The position numbers and the translations under genes are program-made. 64,000 nt of DNA, taken from positions 11,662,027-11,726,026 of the forward strand of contig NC_087068.1 in assembly GCF_963678635.1 (NCBI RefSeq), given 5' to 3'. Under the pieces are notes generated by a model, which was given only the letters and a program-made list of their open reading frames with translations, was not told where the DNA came from and searched no databases. The stretch comes from Symsagittifera roscoffensis. Taxonomy: Eukaryota; Xenacoelomorpha; Acoela; Convolutidae. Each line of letters starts with the position of its first letter. Position 1 is the stretch's first letter. Shown here piece by piece: positions 46,183-56,829 of this stretch.

Positions 46183-48699
46183 TTACAAGTAAAAAAATTC
46201 GTCGAAAGTTATTTTGTCATTTATTGTTCCGAGTACGCAAGCGGCGTTCGCAATCTGTATTGCCAGGGAGATTCTCTGTTTTAAAAAGCTGCCTGCTCTG
46301 GGTTCCTCAGTGCATATGCTTAGGTTCTTACAAAGCTTGCTCAAAAAAACTTCTGTGCTGGGGCCGGCCGCGCCCTGAATTTCAAAAGCTAGCGGTTGAA
46401 AAAGATATCCATCATTTACAAGATCTTTATATTTGTCAATTTTTCGCCCTTCCGCTTCAGCGGCAGCCGTACCAGGGTTACAAACAGACCCGGCATTAAT
46501 CCTACAAGGAGCTAAGGAGTCTACTACCGTTACATCCCACAAGAGCTGCTTACCATCAGCCCATGGAACGAGCGTCAAACCGTCTGGTCGCTTCTGATCG
46601 GTCCTGTAGAGGTGTCGTGGTTCTAAAACAGACGGAATGTGAGTAGATGATAGACTCTGCTTTATAAGGGCATTCAGGTTTGAATGCCTAGAGAATCTCC
46701 CTGCACTTTTGAGGCAAGAAAGACCATGCCAACCCTCCTCGGTAACGTCTTTTCCGCACACGCATTTATGCCGTTCGCATATTTTTGATCCTAATCGAAG
46801 TCCTATCGCAATTCTGAGTTGTTGGTTCGACAGTTTTAACCTTAAATTTTTGCAGGGGATGACGTTCAACCATTGGGATCCAAATCTATCTTGGAACGCG
46901 TTGAACATTTTCACGTCCGTTGGTTCGAGTCGTAAAATCAAGTCTGCAATTTCGCTGTCAAAAATTGGCTCCGTCCAATTTTTTTGGATTTCATTTTCCG
47001 GAGCCATTTCAATTTTTCCAAGGTCAAACCACCGTTTAAGCGCATCATCATAGGTTCCATCCACATGCTCCAAACCAAAGATTTCGCTCAAGGCATCTTT
47101 CGCTCCTACTGCTGAGGCTAAGAAAGCGGGTAAAGCGAGTAGACGAGCGGAAGAAACGCCCAAGCCACCTTTGGCTGCCGGGAGAACTGCTTGTAAAAAC
47201 TGGTTATCATCCATTTTCACGTTAGTGACCTTGCATAACGAATTTCTTAGTAATTTATCGTAGCGTTCCAAAAAATCATTTTGCAAAAAACAAGGGCTCG
47301 TACGCAAAAAATATAGGAGTTTTGGCATGCTAAAGCAATTTTTCAGGAGGTAAAAACCATAATGCGCGTCTAGTTTGTCAATGACATCCGAGATTTTTTC
47401 AAGCTCCCTAATTTTTTCGTCGAGTAATTCTTTTCGGCAAAGTTCGCCGATTGGAGATCCTAAAATGAGGAGTTCTTCTTTTGTTTTTATTTTTATTTTG
47501 GGGCATATTTTTCGAAATTGTGTTAAAATTGAGTTATACTGTGTACTAGTAGTCGGTCCCAAAAAACAAAGTTCACACTTCTCAGTGTTTAAGCTCAGGC
47601 CGTAAATTTGTTCCGATTTCAGGATGTTTTTAAGGTCCCGGAGTACTACCTTATAGTCGTCGGCTAAATTCCCATCATCTAAATACCAGATGTTAATTTT
47701 CGACTCCAACTGTTTGACTAGTGTATGAATTATTTCCGCAAAAAGGGGTGGGGCTTCAGGATCACCTTGCTGAGTTCCGTCTTCTGACATTATGACAGAG
47801 CTTCCGTAAAAAAGGTAACTAGGTTTAGCATACGCGCAATAGGTGTAATTATTTAATTCGGGGCGATTTGAAAAAACATGATTCAGCATTGTTTCTCTGT
47901 TTAAAGAGTTACAGGCATTCTTAAAATCTAGTTTTAAAAGAACAGTACATTTTGGATTGTCGTCGCGTTCAATTAGGTTTCGAAACGAGTGCGCAGCTAT
48001 TTCTGCTCCTCGTTTGGTACCGCATCCTACCTGTACGTTTCCGAAAAAATTTTGTCGCTCGGAGAGGGCCTTGCTTCCAGCGCATTTAGACGCGATACGT
48101 CTCAGCGTGTTGCCTATGGCAATCGGTCTCAACCCTCCGTCTATTTTTATGAGGGCGATAAGCTTTGCGCCAAAAAAGAAAAGTCTTAGTGGTTCCGGTA
48201 TTTTGCCATCTCCAATGAGGTTTGTCAGCTTAGTAAGCGATTTCAGAAAATTAAGTCCTGCACTGCCATTCGACTTACTAACAAGATCTTTAAAAATTTG
48301 AGGAAATATTTTATCAGGACCTGCTGCTGATCCGTTTGGAAAGGACATTATCGCTTTGTATAGGTCGAAATCGGTTACGAAAAAACTATCCAACTTTTCA
48401 GGATTTGGAGCTGCAAATTTGGCTCGCTGCGGGTGCTTAGATAACAATTTTTGATAGTTATCAGTTGAAAAAGGAGCTAGTTTGTCATCCGAAGCAGCAA
48501 GCCTTATTCCTCCCTTTACATTTCCTTCATCGAGCTTACTACTTATTAACTTTATTCTCTGCTCGAGGTCACTCAGAGGCGGGCTTGAAACTTGGGGATG
48601 GGGTTTTGGAAGTGACACGTCATTTGCTCGAATTTTTTTATTTATCAAAGAGCTCATGCTTGTGGTCTGTGTGCGTCCACTTCTTTTCGGTTGCTCCAA
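46183..48699 (-). CDS. Non-LTR retrotransposon protein: reverse transcriptase + CCHC + restriction-like endonuclease
   Basis: About 838 residues, uninterrupted. RT motifs in order: AGPDKI (~125), RPIAIGNTLRR (~190), motif A LKLDFKNACNSL (~255), motif B GTQQGDPEAPPLF (~310), catalytic YLDDG (~340), motif D LSLNTEKCEL and motif E ILGSPIG. All catalytic residues are present. Near residue 650 is a zinc knuckle, CVCGKDVTEEGWHGLSC. From ~703 come RPDG and then WDVTVV, with a downstream Lys-rich stretch (EGRKIDKYKDL). This is the PD-(D/E)xK arrangement of the restriction-like endonuclease in R2/R4/NeSL-type elements. There is no N-terminal APE endonuclease. The listed 5' end is a TTG; the frame is open to 48717 and the first ATG is about 14 codons inside. 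Initiation is therefore probably upstream, in the PHD frame. The coding region is more GC-rich than its flanks. By family knowledge the protein nicks a DNA target and primes reverse transcription there. Confidence 0.85.
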   Translation of the reverse strand: MEQPKRSGRTQTTSMSSLINKKIRANDVSLPKPHPQVSSPPLSDLEQRIKLISSKLDEGNVKGGIRLAASDDKLAPFSTDNYQKLLSKHPQRAKFAAPNPEKLDSFFVTDFDLYKAIMSFPNGSAAGPDKIFPQIFKDLVSKSNGSAGLNFLKSLTKLTNLIGDGKIPEPLRLFFFGAKLIALIKIDGGLRPIAIGNTLRRIASKCAGSKALSERQNFFGNVQVGCGTKRGAEIAAHSFRNLIERDDNPKCTVLLKLDFKNACNSLNRETMLNHVFSNRPELNNYTYCAYAKPSYLFYGSSVIMSEDGTQQGDPEAPPLFAEIIHTLVKQLESKINIWYLDDGNLADDYKVVLRDLKNILKSEQIYGLSLNTEKCELCFLGPTTSTQYNSILTQFRKICPKIKIKTKEELLILGSPIGELCRKELLDEKIRELEKISDVIDKLDAHYGFYLLKNCFSMPKLLYFLRTSPCFLQNDFLERYDKLLRNSLCKVTNVKMDDNQFLQAVLPAAKGGLGVSSARLLALPAFLASAVGAKDALSEIFGLEHVDGTYDDALKRWFDLGKIEMAPENEIQKNWTEPIFDSEIADLILRLEPTDVKMFNAFQDRFGSQWLNVIPCKNLRLKLSNQQLRIAIGLRLGSKICERHKCVCGKDVTEEGWHGLSCLKSAGRFSRHSNLNALIKQSLSSTHIPSVLEPRHLYRTDQKRPDGLTLVPWADGKQLLWDVTVVDSLAPCRINAGSVCNPGTAAAEAEGRKIDKYKDLVNDGYLFQPLAFEIQGAAGPSTEVFLSKLCKNLSICTEEPRAGSFLKQRISLAIQIANAACVLGTINDKITFDEFFYL

Positions 48700-49084
48700 A
48701 AAAAAACAAGAACGACGTTAAAAAAATTAGCCATTTTGTAACATCTTCTACATTGTAGACGATGTCATTTATTTTGTCCGACAGATTTTCCGCCAAGGGA
48801 ACACGCGAGTCTTTTGGTACTCTCTTGAGTACTCGGACATTTGAGATGGCTGTATTAACATAATTGTCTAGCACTAAATCATTACCTATTGTTGCTTTAT
48901 TAACAGATTTTACATCAACGCATAAAGGACACTGAAACCATTGGGTTTTCTTAGAGTCGCTAAGAGAAATATTTACACAACTGATATGATACCAACTAGA
49001 ACAACAATCACATTTAATCCAATTTATCAGTCCTGAAGGTTTTAAGCAATCTTTGCTTGTACACTCTTTGTTGTTTTTCCTCAT
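48638..49084 (-). CDS. PHD-finger ORF of the same retrotransposon
   Basis: This 148-residue ORF lies just upstream of the RT frame and overlaps it by about 62 nt. Residues ~8-55 form a PHD-type zinc finger with the spacing C4-H-C3: CTSKDC, CDCCSSWYHISC, then WFQCPLC. PHD fingers usually read histone tails. Here the domain may steer integration or act as a nucleic-acid/chromatin contact, which is inference. The rest (KVNKATIGNDL... region) has no recognised domain, and the last ~22 residues, past the T run, look like out-of-frame readthrough (GATEKKWTHTDHKHE). The frames are related by one base at nine consecutive T (48698-48706). With eight T the PHD and RT would be one protein of about 965 residues. 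The ATG at 49084 follows a 5' leader of about 300 nt. Confidence 0.75.
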   Translation of the reverse strand: MRKNNKECTSKDCLKPSGLINWIKCDCCSSWYHISCVNISLSDSKKTQWFQCPLCVDVKSVNKATIGNDLVLDNYVNTAISNVRVLKRVPKDSRVPLAENLSDKINDIVYNVEDVTKWLIFLTSFLFFFGATEKKWTHTDHKHELFDK

Positions 49085-49380
49085 CTTGACGCAGCATAAA
49101 GGTAAAAAAAAGATTTTGACTGGACTTTAGGGGACTGAACTAACCCATGATAAGCGGTTAGTGAAAATTTTACAAATCAGCAAATAAAAAAAAAAAAAAG
49201 ACAACTAAATTAATTTAAAAGGTTAAAAGGCAGCATAAAGGTTAAAAATCCAAAACAAGGAACAATCTCACCCGAGCTCAGTAGGTTCAGCGGCGCACCA
49301 CCAGACTTCTCAAGCCAGTTCCAGTTCCCCACCTCCCCACAGAAAGCCACTTGACAGACCTGTCTCTAAAGTCCCTCAGA

Positions 49381-50080
49381 GGGCGCTCCACACACAGGCA
49401 CAAACATCAAACATAACAAATCTATTTAATAAGTTTATCACAACAATTAGGCTAAAATTGTCCGAAAATGTCCGAAAAAGCGTCCGAAAAATTGTCCGAA
49501 AAAGCGCAATCCTTTTGCCTTGCTTTTTTGACATTTCAAATGCTGTTTTGAAAATTCGATTGCATTTCACTGTCTCAAGGTCATAATTTTTTAATACCGA
49601 TAAAATTGTCCGATAAATTAGTTAAAAATCTTTGCTCTATACTACACTAGTCATATAGACCAAACAATAATCATGAAGACTCTGTCCACACTTATTCTAT
49701 TTGGTTACAGGACCCCGATTAAACTATTCACTATACTTTTCATTCGTAGAGCCAGGAAAAGTACACGAAGTCTAATTTAAGTGCTTGTCACGTAGTCCCA
49801 TTTCAGTTCAATCGTTTCAGCTTTTTCAATCTTTTCACCTTTTTGTGCAGGTGTTAGATTTCTCAATCTGGTTGACTTGAGTGATTTTCTTTACTTTCCT
49901 TTATGTTATACTTACTTTTATTCAATTTTTAAAATTACAATTTTTTTTACTCCGATGGTTCTTTGAGTGAATGAAATGATGAAAGACTACTAGTGTAGTT
50001 ATTTCTGACCTCCTGATTTACACTTGAGAGCTCGATCGAAGACAAAAAGCAATGTATGAGTTCTACTTAAAGGTTAGAAA
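49381..50080. other. Spacer upstream of PACS exon 1
   Basis: Includes three GTCCGAAAA words (49459-49500) and AT-rich sequence. The PACS 5' UTR and promoter should lie here or further upstream, but no TATA or initiator can be assigned. Confidence 0.4.
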
Positions 50081-50415
50081 ATGACTGGTAGCGTCTCAAC
50101 TGCTACAGGATTTTTGACCCAGCAACTTACTTCTGACCCGAGTTTATCGGTCAATACAGCTACAACTGGTGCTTCTTCCAGTGTCAATCAAGTTATAATG
50201 GCATCAGCAACAGCACAATTAGATCCTCAGTTCAGTTGCGGCACACCGAATAGCTTGCCTAGCTCAGCAACTAATTCAGGCGTTGTCGCTGTACCCTCTA
50301 CGGGCAAAAATCAGCCAGAAAGTATGCAGATGAATGTTTTCACTCAGCTGGAAGACAGGGGACCACGAAGCATGCAGAGATCATGCAAACTGACAGTTGC
50401 AAAATTGGCACTTAA
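50081..50415 (+). CDS. PACS: PACS-family sorting adaptor, coding exon 1
   Basis: PACS proteins are cytosolic adaptors that bind acidic-cluster motifs in membrane cargo (furin is the classic case) and link it to clathrin adaptors and COPI. This exon encodes about 111 residues. The first ~85 are Ser/Thr/Gln-rich and without clear fold, as in vertebrate PACS1. They are followed by MNVFTQLEDRGPRSMQ and a CKLTVAKLAL strand, which matches the start of the furin-binding region (MNL-x-ATWE ... LTLKKL in known PACS). An in-frame TAG lies two codons upstream of the ATG, which supports this start if the exon is contiguous there. The exon ends in phase 2 at AA|GTAAGAA. The next coding exon is 9.2 kb downstream. 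No promoter was recognised. The family call rests on the combined similarity of exons 1, 2, 4 and 5. Confidence 0.82.
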
Positions 50416-51059
50416 GTAAGAAATACACTAAATCTAAAAGTTGACTATGAAGTAAGTTAAACCAAATTAATACCTTTCGTGGAAGCTTTTCGTGGAAGTA
50501 ATTTTTCGGATATACTCTGAACAGCAAAAATTGGACCATAAACTCATTAATCTGCCAAATAAACGTTTCTCTATGTCAGACACTTTTTTATGCCTCTCAA
50601 TTAAATTTGTCGGTCTTCCAAAAATTCGACCTTAAAGGAAAACGGGACCTCAATAAGTCCCATGGTTATCGCCTTCAGCCTTTTTTATAACAATTTCGTA
50701 GTTTTTGTTTTGAGCACAGAAATGTTCACATTTGCGATTAGCAAGTGTTCTCAAATCGAAATATAGGCTTTTTTTTCGGGTTAACCACTTGTTTAAAAAA
50801 ATCTTTTATTTATGTTAACGAAAAATTTAGGGCAGGTTTCGTTAAGCTTTGATTTTCAATTTATGTTTCAAAGAATTAATTTCTACTTGATAAAAACATA
50901 TTTTATGAAAATATGTGGGATTTGGTTTTCATCTTTTTTCACTTTTCTCAAAAAATTTAGTTTTTCTCAAAAACTTTTTTTTGTTTTTTGATGAGCAAAA
51001 GGGTTGTACCAATGGAAAGACCGCTTAGTCTCCTCTTTGCCTGTATATACGCCTAGTGT

Positions 51060-51780
51060 CTTTTTACCGTACGCCAGTTTCTAGAGCCTTCAAAAAAGTG
51101 CTTGGAGAGTTTTTCAAAATTTTTGGATTTTGGTTTCTTGAAAACAACCCTCCTAAATCTGAGAGTTTGTGTTCAATGATAGAACAGGTTGTGGAATGCT
51201 TGCGCCCTAATAACTTTGCTCTCTCGAAAAATTATGGCCCACAGAAAAGTCACAATTCTGATTTCTGACTGTTTTTTATTCAAAATTACGGACTTTTCTC
51301 GAAAACTATACTCCCAAATCTTAGAATTTTGTTTCAATTGAAAGCAATGGTCAAGTATTTGAATGCTCAAGTATTTTTCCAAAAAAAATGTTGTGACCCT
51401 CGAGTCAAATATTTGATTTTTTTTTGTAATCGTTATGAAACTTTTCCCAAAATCTGAGATTTTGGGATCAATGTGGGAAAGAGTTATGAAACACCCGTGT
51501 ATATACAGCTACGCCGTCATATTTTTTTTTCGCAGAAAAGTTTATGGCCCTCTCAAAGTTCCTATATTTGATTTTTTGATCGTTTTTTCGAAACTTTTTT
51601 TTTCTCGAAAACTACCCCCAAATCTAAAATTTTGGGTACAGTTAAAAGAATGGGCTGTGGGAAGCTCTTCTGTATTAGCGGCTATTTCTTCAAAAATCCT
51701 TTTGGTGCTCAGAAAACTCAATGTTGTGATGCCCTTACCGTTTCATGAAACTTTTTGACTTTTCTCGAAAAATCTCGACT
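51060..51780. repeat. Diverged ~150-bp satellite in PACS intron 1
   Basis: About four units share the order TTTCTCGAAAAC-T, CCCAAATCT-AGA-TTTTG and a following CAATTG/GAATGG segment, with starts near 51149, 51310, 51448 and 51606 (spacing 138-161 bp). Heavily diverged, so old. Confidence 0.65.
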
Positions 51781-51782
51781 CT

Positions 51783-51890
51783 GATATCAAGGGTTTCATC
51801 GAGGCAGGAGGTTGTGAGAAGCCTCCGTGCTTTTTTCTTGTGTAAAGGGGCTTCTAATAACCTCATGCCTCGTTTAAACCCTTGATATGC
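51783..51890. repeat. Long imperfect hairpin in PACS intron 1
   Basis: Arms 51783-51823 (GATATCAAGGGTTTCATCGA then GGCAGGAGG...GAAGCC) and 51849-51890 are inverted repeats of ~41 bp with a few mismatches. The loop is about 25 bp and T-rich. Confidence 0.85.
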
Positions 51891-53199
51891 CTCAATTAAG
51901 CCTTAAGTCAAAAAAATTTTGTCTTTTGGAAAATTCCAATTTCTCAAAAAATCTCAAATTTAATTATTTTTTTTAGAGAGCCAATTAAGATTTTGTGCGA
52001 AGACCAAAGTTTAGAATTTTTGTTTTTACCCATTTTATCCTGCATCAGAACAACAAATTTGGAAAAATCGAAAAGGTGCCTTCAGATTTAGATGGGCTCC
52101 TAGTACTTTAATTGAAAATTGTTCTGTAATTTGTAAATTTACCAACTCTGATTTTGAATTCTTTTTTGGTTAAACGGTTTCACTGGGAATTTTGAAAATA
52201 TCTTCGCCTGTTTCAAAAGTGATGAATTGTCAAAATTTTGACTACAGTTTCGTTTTCGGCTCAAGTTGTTTGCCTTATTTGCCGCCCAATTTTTGATTTT
52301 CAATTCTTGTTAAGAATGTTTATGAGCCGCATTCAAGGCAAAGGTATCAAATTTTTGTAGATAGTTTTTTTTGACTTTTTTCAAGTAATTTTTTCAGCGG
52401 AATTTTTCAAAAAATGACTTCTTGTAATACAATGTTCTAATTGTATCGCAAATGTTGCCAAGCTCCGCTTCGCCTCTGTTTATGTTCTTGGGTTATCATT
52501 TGCTTAGGAGTTAACATCATGGAACTTCTTCGCCAAATACTAGCTGAACTTGTTTGTCAGATATATTGCTCATGACCAGAAATCAATTTTTAAATTTATA
52601 CAGCGTGAAGCTGCTTGTTTTTCAAAAAAAATTAAGTCTGCTGCTCCTTGTCTTATTTTCATTGTCTGTTAAAGAAAATCTCGATGCCGATCGCTTGCAT
52701 TGCGGTTTGAGGCTATGCTTTTTAGGGGGTCAGTAGCACATGTTTTTAGTTATACAATGAAACAGGTAAAAGCACTAGTATATGTAGATCATTTTTGACG
52801 CATTCCAGAGCTTCGAACCGTACGAAAAGATAGGAACAATATAATTTTTCTTAAAGATTGTTTTTTCATTTGCCATGTAGCGCGTTTGATAATCTTGTGT
52901 TTTCATGAAGATTTTTAACGCTTTCTCCTCGTGGAGCGTGAGCTTCCCAAATGAGTTATTCTGCAACTGTGACTCGTAAAATCTCTTCGACATCGCTCCT
53001 TGTTATATTTTTTGTTCTTCGCTGTCACTCGGCGTTCTCCTTTGAATTTGATTACTTAAGATTTTTGTAGATTGAGTTTCAGGTTTGATTTGCGTCAACA
53101 GTAATCCTTTGCACATCATAAGCACCTTTATGGGGTTAGTTTCAGAAGTTTTGCAAGCATTTCCGTGAAATTGAGACATCATTCTAAGTGCACCGTATT

Positions 53200-53328
53200 A
53201 GTTCTGTTAATTTTTATGCAAGATAAATCTTCATCATTTTTGTTTAAAATCAACCTAAATTGAGAAATACGCGTTCTAAATTTCAAGGTTTATTCATTTT
53301 GTCCTGATAATTTACATTAGCACTGTAA
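53200..53328. mobile_element. Tc1-like miniature element, right half (same family as 1810-2244)
   Basis: TTCATCATTTTTG, TTGTCCTGATAATTTACAT and the terminal TAGCACTG followed by TA repeat the order of the right half at 2150-2244. No left end was found, so it is a partial copy in PACS intron 1. Confidence 0.5.
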
Positions 53329-53764
53329 TTGAAGCATCGATTGCCGAACCAGAACAATACACAAGCTTTTCTGAGACCAAAATGTGAATTAGTGACAATT
53401 TGTCGATAAAAACGATGAGGAGCAAAGTCTTAACACTGAGCCTTGAGGCATCCCTCTTTTAACAGATAATTTAGTAGCCAATAAACCATGTCTTCGTACT
53501 TAATGTTGACTGTTTTTGATATAGCTCACGAGAAGCTGCAGAAGTGGTCCAGTGATGCAAGTTGCTGCGAATTTCTGTAACTTCCTGTGGCATGCTTTTT
53601 CATAGTCGAGTTAAAATGAGCACAAGATAGGTGGTCCATAGCCATCGAAAGTGTAACTAATTTGTTCAATCATTTGTGAGGCATGAAATTCCGAGAAAAG
53701 CCAAGTTTCAGATAAACATAGAAAGTGACAATGGTTACACTTCTGTTTTGCATCTTAAAATTCT

Positions 53765-53845
53765 TAGCTTCTCCGGCACAATTGGTGAAGAGATACCGAC
53801 TACGCATGGGACGGCTAAGCTTCGAATCTCTGGTCAGGACCTGTG
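53765..53845 (+). mobile_element. Degenerate tRNA-like SINE head
   Basis: GGGACGGCTAAGCTTCGAAT then CTCTGGTCAGGACCTG parallels the 54.4 and 62.5-kb heads (GGCGGCAAAGTTGGGTTCGA; GGATGGCAAAGGTCCTGAGT) with one deletion around the B box. Confidence 0.5.
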
Positions 53846-54359
53846 TTTCAAACGGGAAATATTCAGTTCCTTACCGGAACTTTGTTCTTCTGCTTAAGTT
53901 TTGTCGGCTTATATGCCACATTACCCAAATTGCTTGTGCTGTATGCTTTTTTTGTTGTAGCTGCAAGTGTTTTCGTTTTTTCCTGTTTTGTAGGTTTTTC
54001 TAATCCTGGCTTTATATATTTTAGCAAGCGTTATTAAATCGGAATATAGACTTTTTCTGGTGAACAACTTGATTAACAGAATCAATAGCCAGCTAGGAGG
54101 ATCACAGACTATTATATTACAGGGTCGGATGTTTTTAATGAATTTTTTCGTATTAGTTAAAATGCGTCTGCTCTATAAATTGAGGCATGTTAGTTTGTAT
54201 TTTTTTGGTAAATTGACTGGTATTGCTAATGCGTCATAATTGGCCTGCGTCACGTAGTAATTAAGTAGACTCATAATTGACGTGAGTCACTTAAGATATT
54301 TTGTAAACTCAAAGTTTTACTCGTTCCCAGTAGCGTTATCGTTCATATTTTTGCTTGTG

Positions 54360-55060
54360 TATGCAAGTGCAACTTCGCCTCTGTGTTAAACTTTTCTGCG
54401 TCTCCAGCACTTAGCCTGAATGTGAAGAATACGCATGGGGCGGCAAAGTTGGGTTCGAATCTGATCCGGAACTTTTTTTTTCAAACAAGAAAAATTCTTT
54501 TCCAAATAATGTCGCCCATTGGTTGACCGCTTGTTTTCCGGCTTAGTTGCCGCTTTGTAAATTTGACTTTTTTAATGTAAAATTTTCAATGTAGTTGCTT
54601 TTAGTGCTTTGAAGTACTCATGCAATATGTAATTTTACTAGTCTTTACTTCGTATATTTTGCTATTTTTTGCTTGATTTTTTATTGGGTTTAAATGATTT
54701 CGGCCTATATTGTATGGGTTTAGGGACCTTATTTGGGGCAATTTCAAGAGAAAGATAAGTTTTATGCTTAATTCCGAATCGCAGAAAATGGAAAACTCTT
54801 AGAATAGAAGTTATTGTTCAAAATTTTTCATGACAATTATATTTTCAGTTCTACGGGAAATTATAGAAGTTTCGTCGGCTGAGTTGCCGCTTGTTAATTT
54901 TTTTTCGAAATTTCATTAATTCTCGTCGATTGTGTTTCTGGGCGTGTTTGCAGCAAATAGAACATGTTTACAGTCAACATTTTGTATCTTCAAGTTTTTA
55001 GAAGGCTTTCACTTTTTTTTTGGATTTTGGCTCTTTTTCTGTCTGCTAGTAATAAATTCA
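54360..55060 (+). mobile_element. tRNA-derived SINE-like repeat, unit in intron 1
   Basis: A tRNA-like segment with B box GGGTTCGAATCTG (~54450) precedes CCGGAAC and a T-rich tract, then CGGCTTAGTTGCCGC (~54530) and a long AT-rich body. The order of words (ATTTCGGCCTATATTGTATG, TTTCTGGGCGTGTTTGCAGC, GCAAATAGAACAT) matches the unit at 62.4-63.2 kb. Immediately upstream is a tail motif AACTTCGCCTCTGTGTTAA of the same family. Confidence 0.6.
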
Positions 55061-55074
55061 AATTCAATCAACCA

Positions 55075-55145
55075 TCTGGCGTAGAGGTAATACATCTGCT
55101 TCAGACAGCACAGGCTTGTGGTTTGAATTCGGCCGGGGTCTGTTT
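55075..55145 (+). mobile_element. tRNA-like SINE head
   Basis: TCTGGCGTAGAGGTAATACA resembles a tRNA A box, and GTGGTTTGAATTCGG a B box, 30-40 bp apart. CCGGGGTCTG and a T tract follow. A GCTTAGTTCTCG core word lies downstream at 55203. Not a functional tRNA: no acceptor stem closure. Confidence 0.55.
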
Positions 55146-56289
55146 TTTGCAAATTTGAGGTGTTGTAATTTTTCGGGCTATCGTCCGTCAGTTCATTTTT
55201 TCGGCTTAGTTCTCGTAACCCGATTTTTTTTAGATACAGCTTTCTTCAAAGTTTTTATAACACCCGTGCTTGACGTCAAAGCACGGGAGTTCGTTTCCAC
55301 TCGGGTTTTGTTTTTTGCTGAACCTTGCTTAAAAAGAAAAACCTTTCGGCCAATTAGGTTTTCGTCTGTCTGTCTCCTTATTTTTGGCGGCTTAGTTCCC
55401 GCAAAAAGGATTTTTTTTGAAAAAGGCTTTTTTCTAGCTTTTCTAAGTTTTTAACGGTGCAGGTAATTTTGTTCTAGACCTTTTGGGCTTTTCTGCGATT
55501 TTTGTAAACTTTTATGACTTTTTAATTTTCTATTTTTCGTTTTGTTTGATTTTATTCTCTGTCATTCCTTTTTGTATCGCAAGTGGTGCGAAGCTCAACT
55601 TCGCCTCGGTGTTGATTTTATTTTTCCCTTTTCTACTTATTAAGGACTTAATTACTACACTAAAGCCTTGAAAAGAAGACGTCGAAGCACATAAAATTAT
55701 CTCGCGTGACAACTTTAGCCAAGCATTTCACTATTGAAATCATCAAGGGTATTGCAAAAGATTTCTGGCCTGTTAGAAACTGTGCTCGCAGAGTAGCTAA
55801 ATTAGAATGGGCAAATTTTCGATAGTGTTGAAAGTCATGTGTGATTGATCTTCGTAATGCCCTGTTGTCCATAATTTATCCGAAATAGCTTAATAGTTCG
55901 AATTCCGGACGAAACTTTACTCTGTTCTAGGCGCCCTAAATTGTTTTGCCTCTTTATGTGTTAATTAATTATTCGAATTTTCCCTTATTAGGATTGCGTG
56001 CTCTTAATTTTTTCATTCTCATTTTTTTGGCGGTTTGACTGGGATTTATTTTGTAGCGTGCTTCAAGTTGAAATGCGAAACATTACAAATCAGTAGTAAT
56101 TGGAATCGGAGCTGAAAAGGTGCTTTTGCAAGCAGCCTTTACTTTTCAGAATTCTCATTGGAAGAAGACTCTTAACTTATGATCCGTTTTTTTTTTGCAA
56201 ATTTGGTTGGTTTTATGACCTTAATTTGAAATAGAAAATCAAAGAGCCGTAATCAAAAAGCCAACAACAACGGGTTCCTTGATCATTAG

Positions 56290-56660
56290 CAGAGTATTGT
56301 ACCGCTTAAAGCGAAAGCAGTAAAAAAGCGGCCGATGAAGGAGTATAAGCGAAAGTGGCGACAGAGATGGCAATTTTTCCAAAGCATTAACAAAAGCGGA
56401 AAATCAGTTAGAAGTTTGAAACCCCCAGAATTTAACCAAAAATGATCGCACTTAAATTGTTTTTGGTCTGAATAAAAAATTCCATGCATATAAATTTCTT
56501 TGCGTTTCTCGAAAGTCGGAATAAAGTGAAAAATTTCTAAAGCAAAACATGCAAAAAATTTAAGCGAATAAGCATTAAGATAATCGAAAAAGCGAAAAGC
56601 GATTTTTAAAAAAGCGGCGCTAGCGAAAAGCGATAGCAAAACCTTGATGACAATACTCTG
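56290..56660. mobile_element. CAGAGTATTGT TIR element in PACS intron 1
   Basis: Left CAGAGTATTGT and right ACAATACTCTG are perfect 11-bp inverted repeats 371 bp apart. The inside is enriched in GCGAAAGC/AAAGCGG words, which occur toward both ends. No clear flanking duplication. Confidence 0.55.
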
Positions 56661-56829
56661 AAAATGATACGGCATGAAGGCTTTGTCTAGAGTGGTAGCT
56701 TCAGAACCGACTCTACAAAAAATATTTTAAAAAGTTTTTTTTTCGACCTGATTTTGGGCTTAGTGTCCGATCTTTTTTCAGAAGTTCGGCTCAAGGAGTT
56801 ACATGGTTATATACAGGTTGAAACACATT

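Larger units (their letters stand above)
46183..49380 (-). mobile_element. PHD/RT/REL non-LTR retrotransposon, near full length
   Basis: The span holds the PHD ORF, the RT-REL ORF and a 5' leader (about 49085-49380). The leader contains two copies of GCAGCATAAAGGT (49092 and 49232 areas), a poly-A run and a more GC-rich segment that ends near a CAGAGGGCGCTCC motif at ~49378. No target-site duplication was found. The 3' UTR probably continues into 46182-45800, but no poly-A or repeat tail marks its end. Both ORFs lack internal stops, so the copy is young or recently active apart from the one-base frame offset. Confidence 0.7.

Noticed and set aside
46709-48301. Plus-strand ORFs of 66-114 residues
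   Set aside because: Antisense shadows of the retrotransposon RT gene.
54964-55671. Overlapping plus-strand ORFs rich in Phe/Leu
   Set aside because: They come from T-rich intronic SINE-like sequence; no membrane-protein family features and no conservation between repeat copies.
56286-56675. 129-residue minus-strand ORF
   Set aside because: It coincides with the CAGAGTATTGT TIR element; composition is that of the GCGAAAGC repeat complement.
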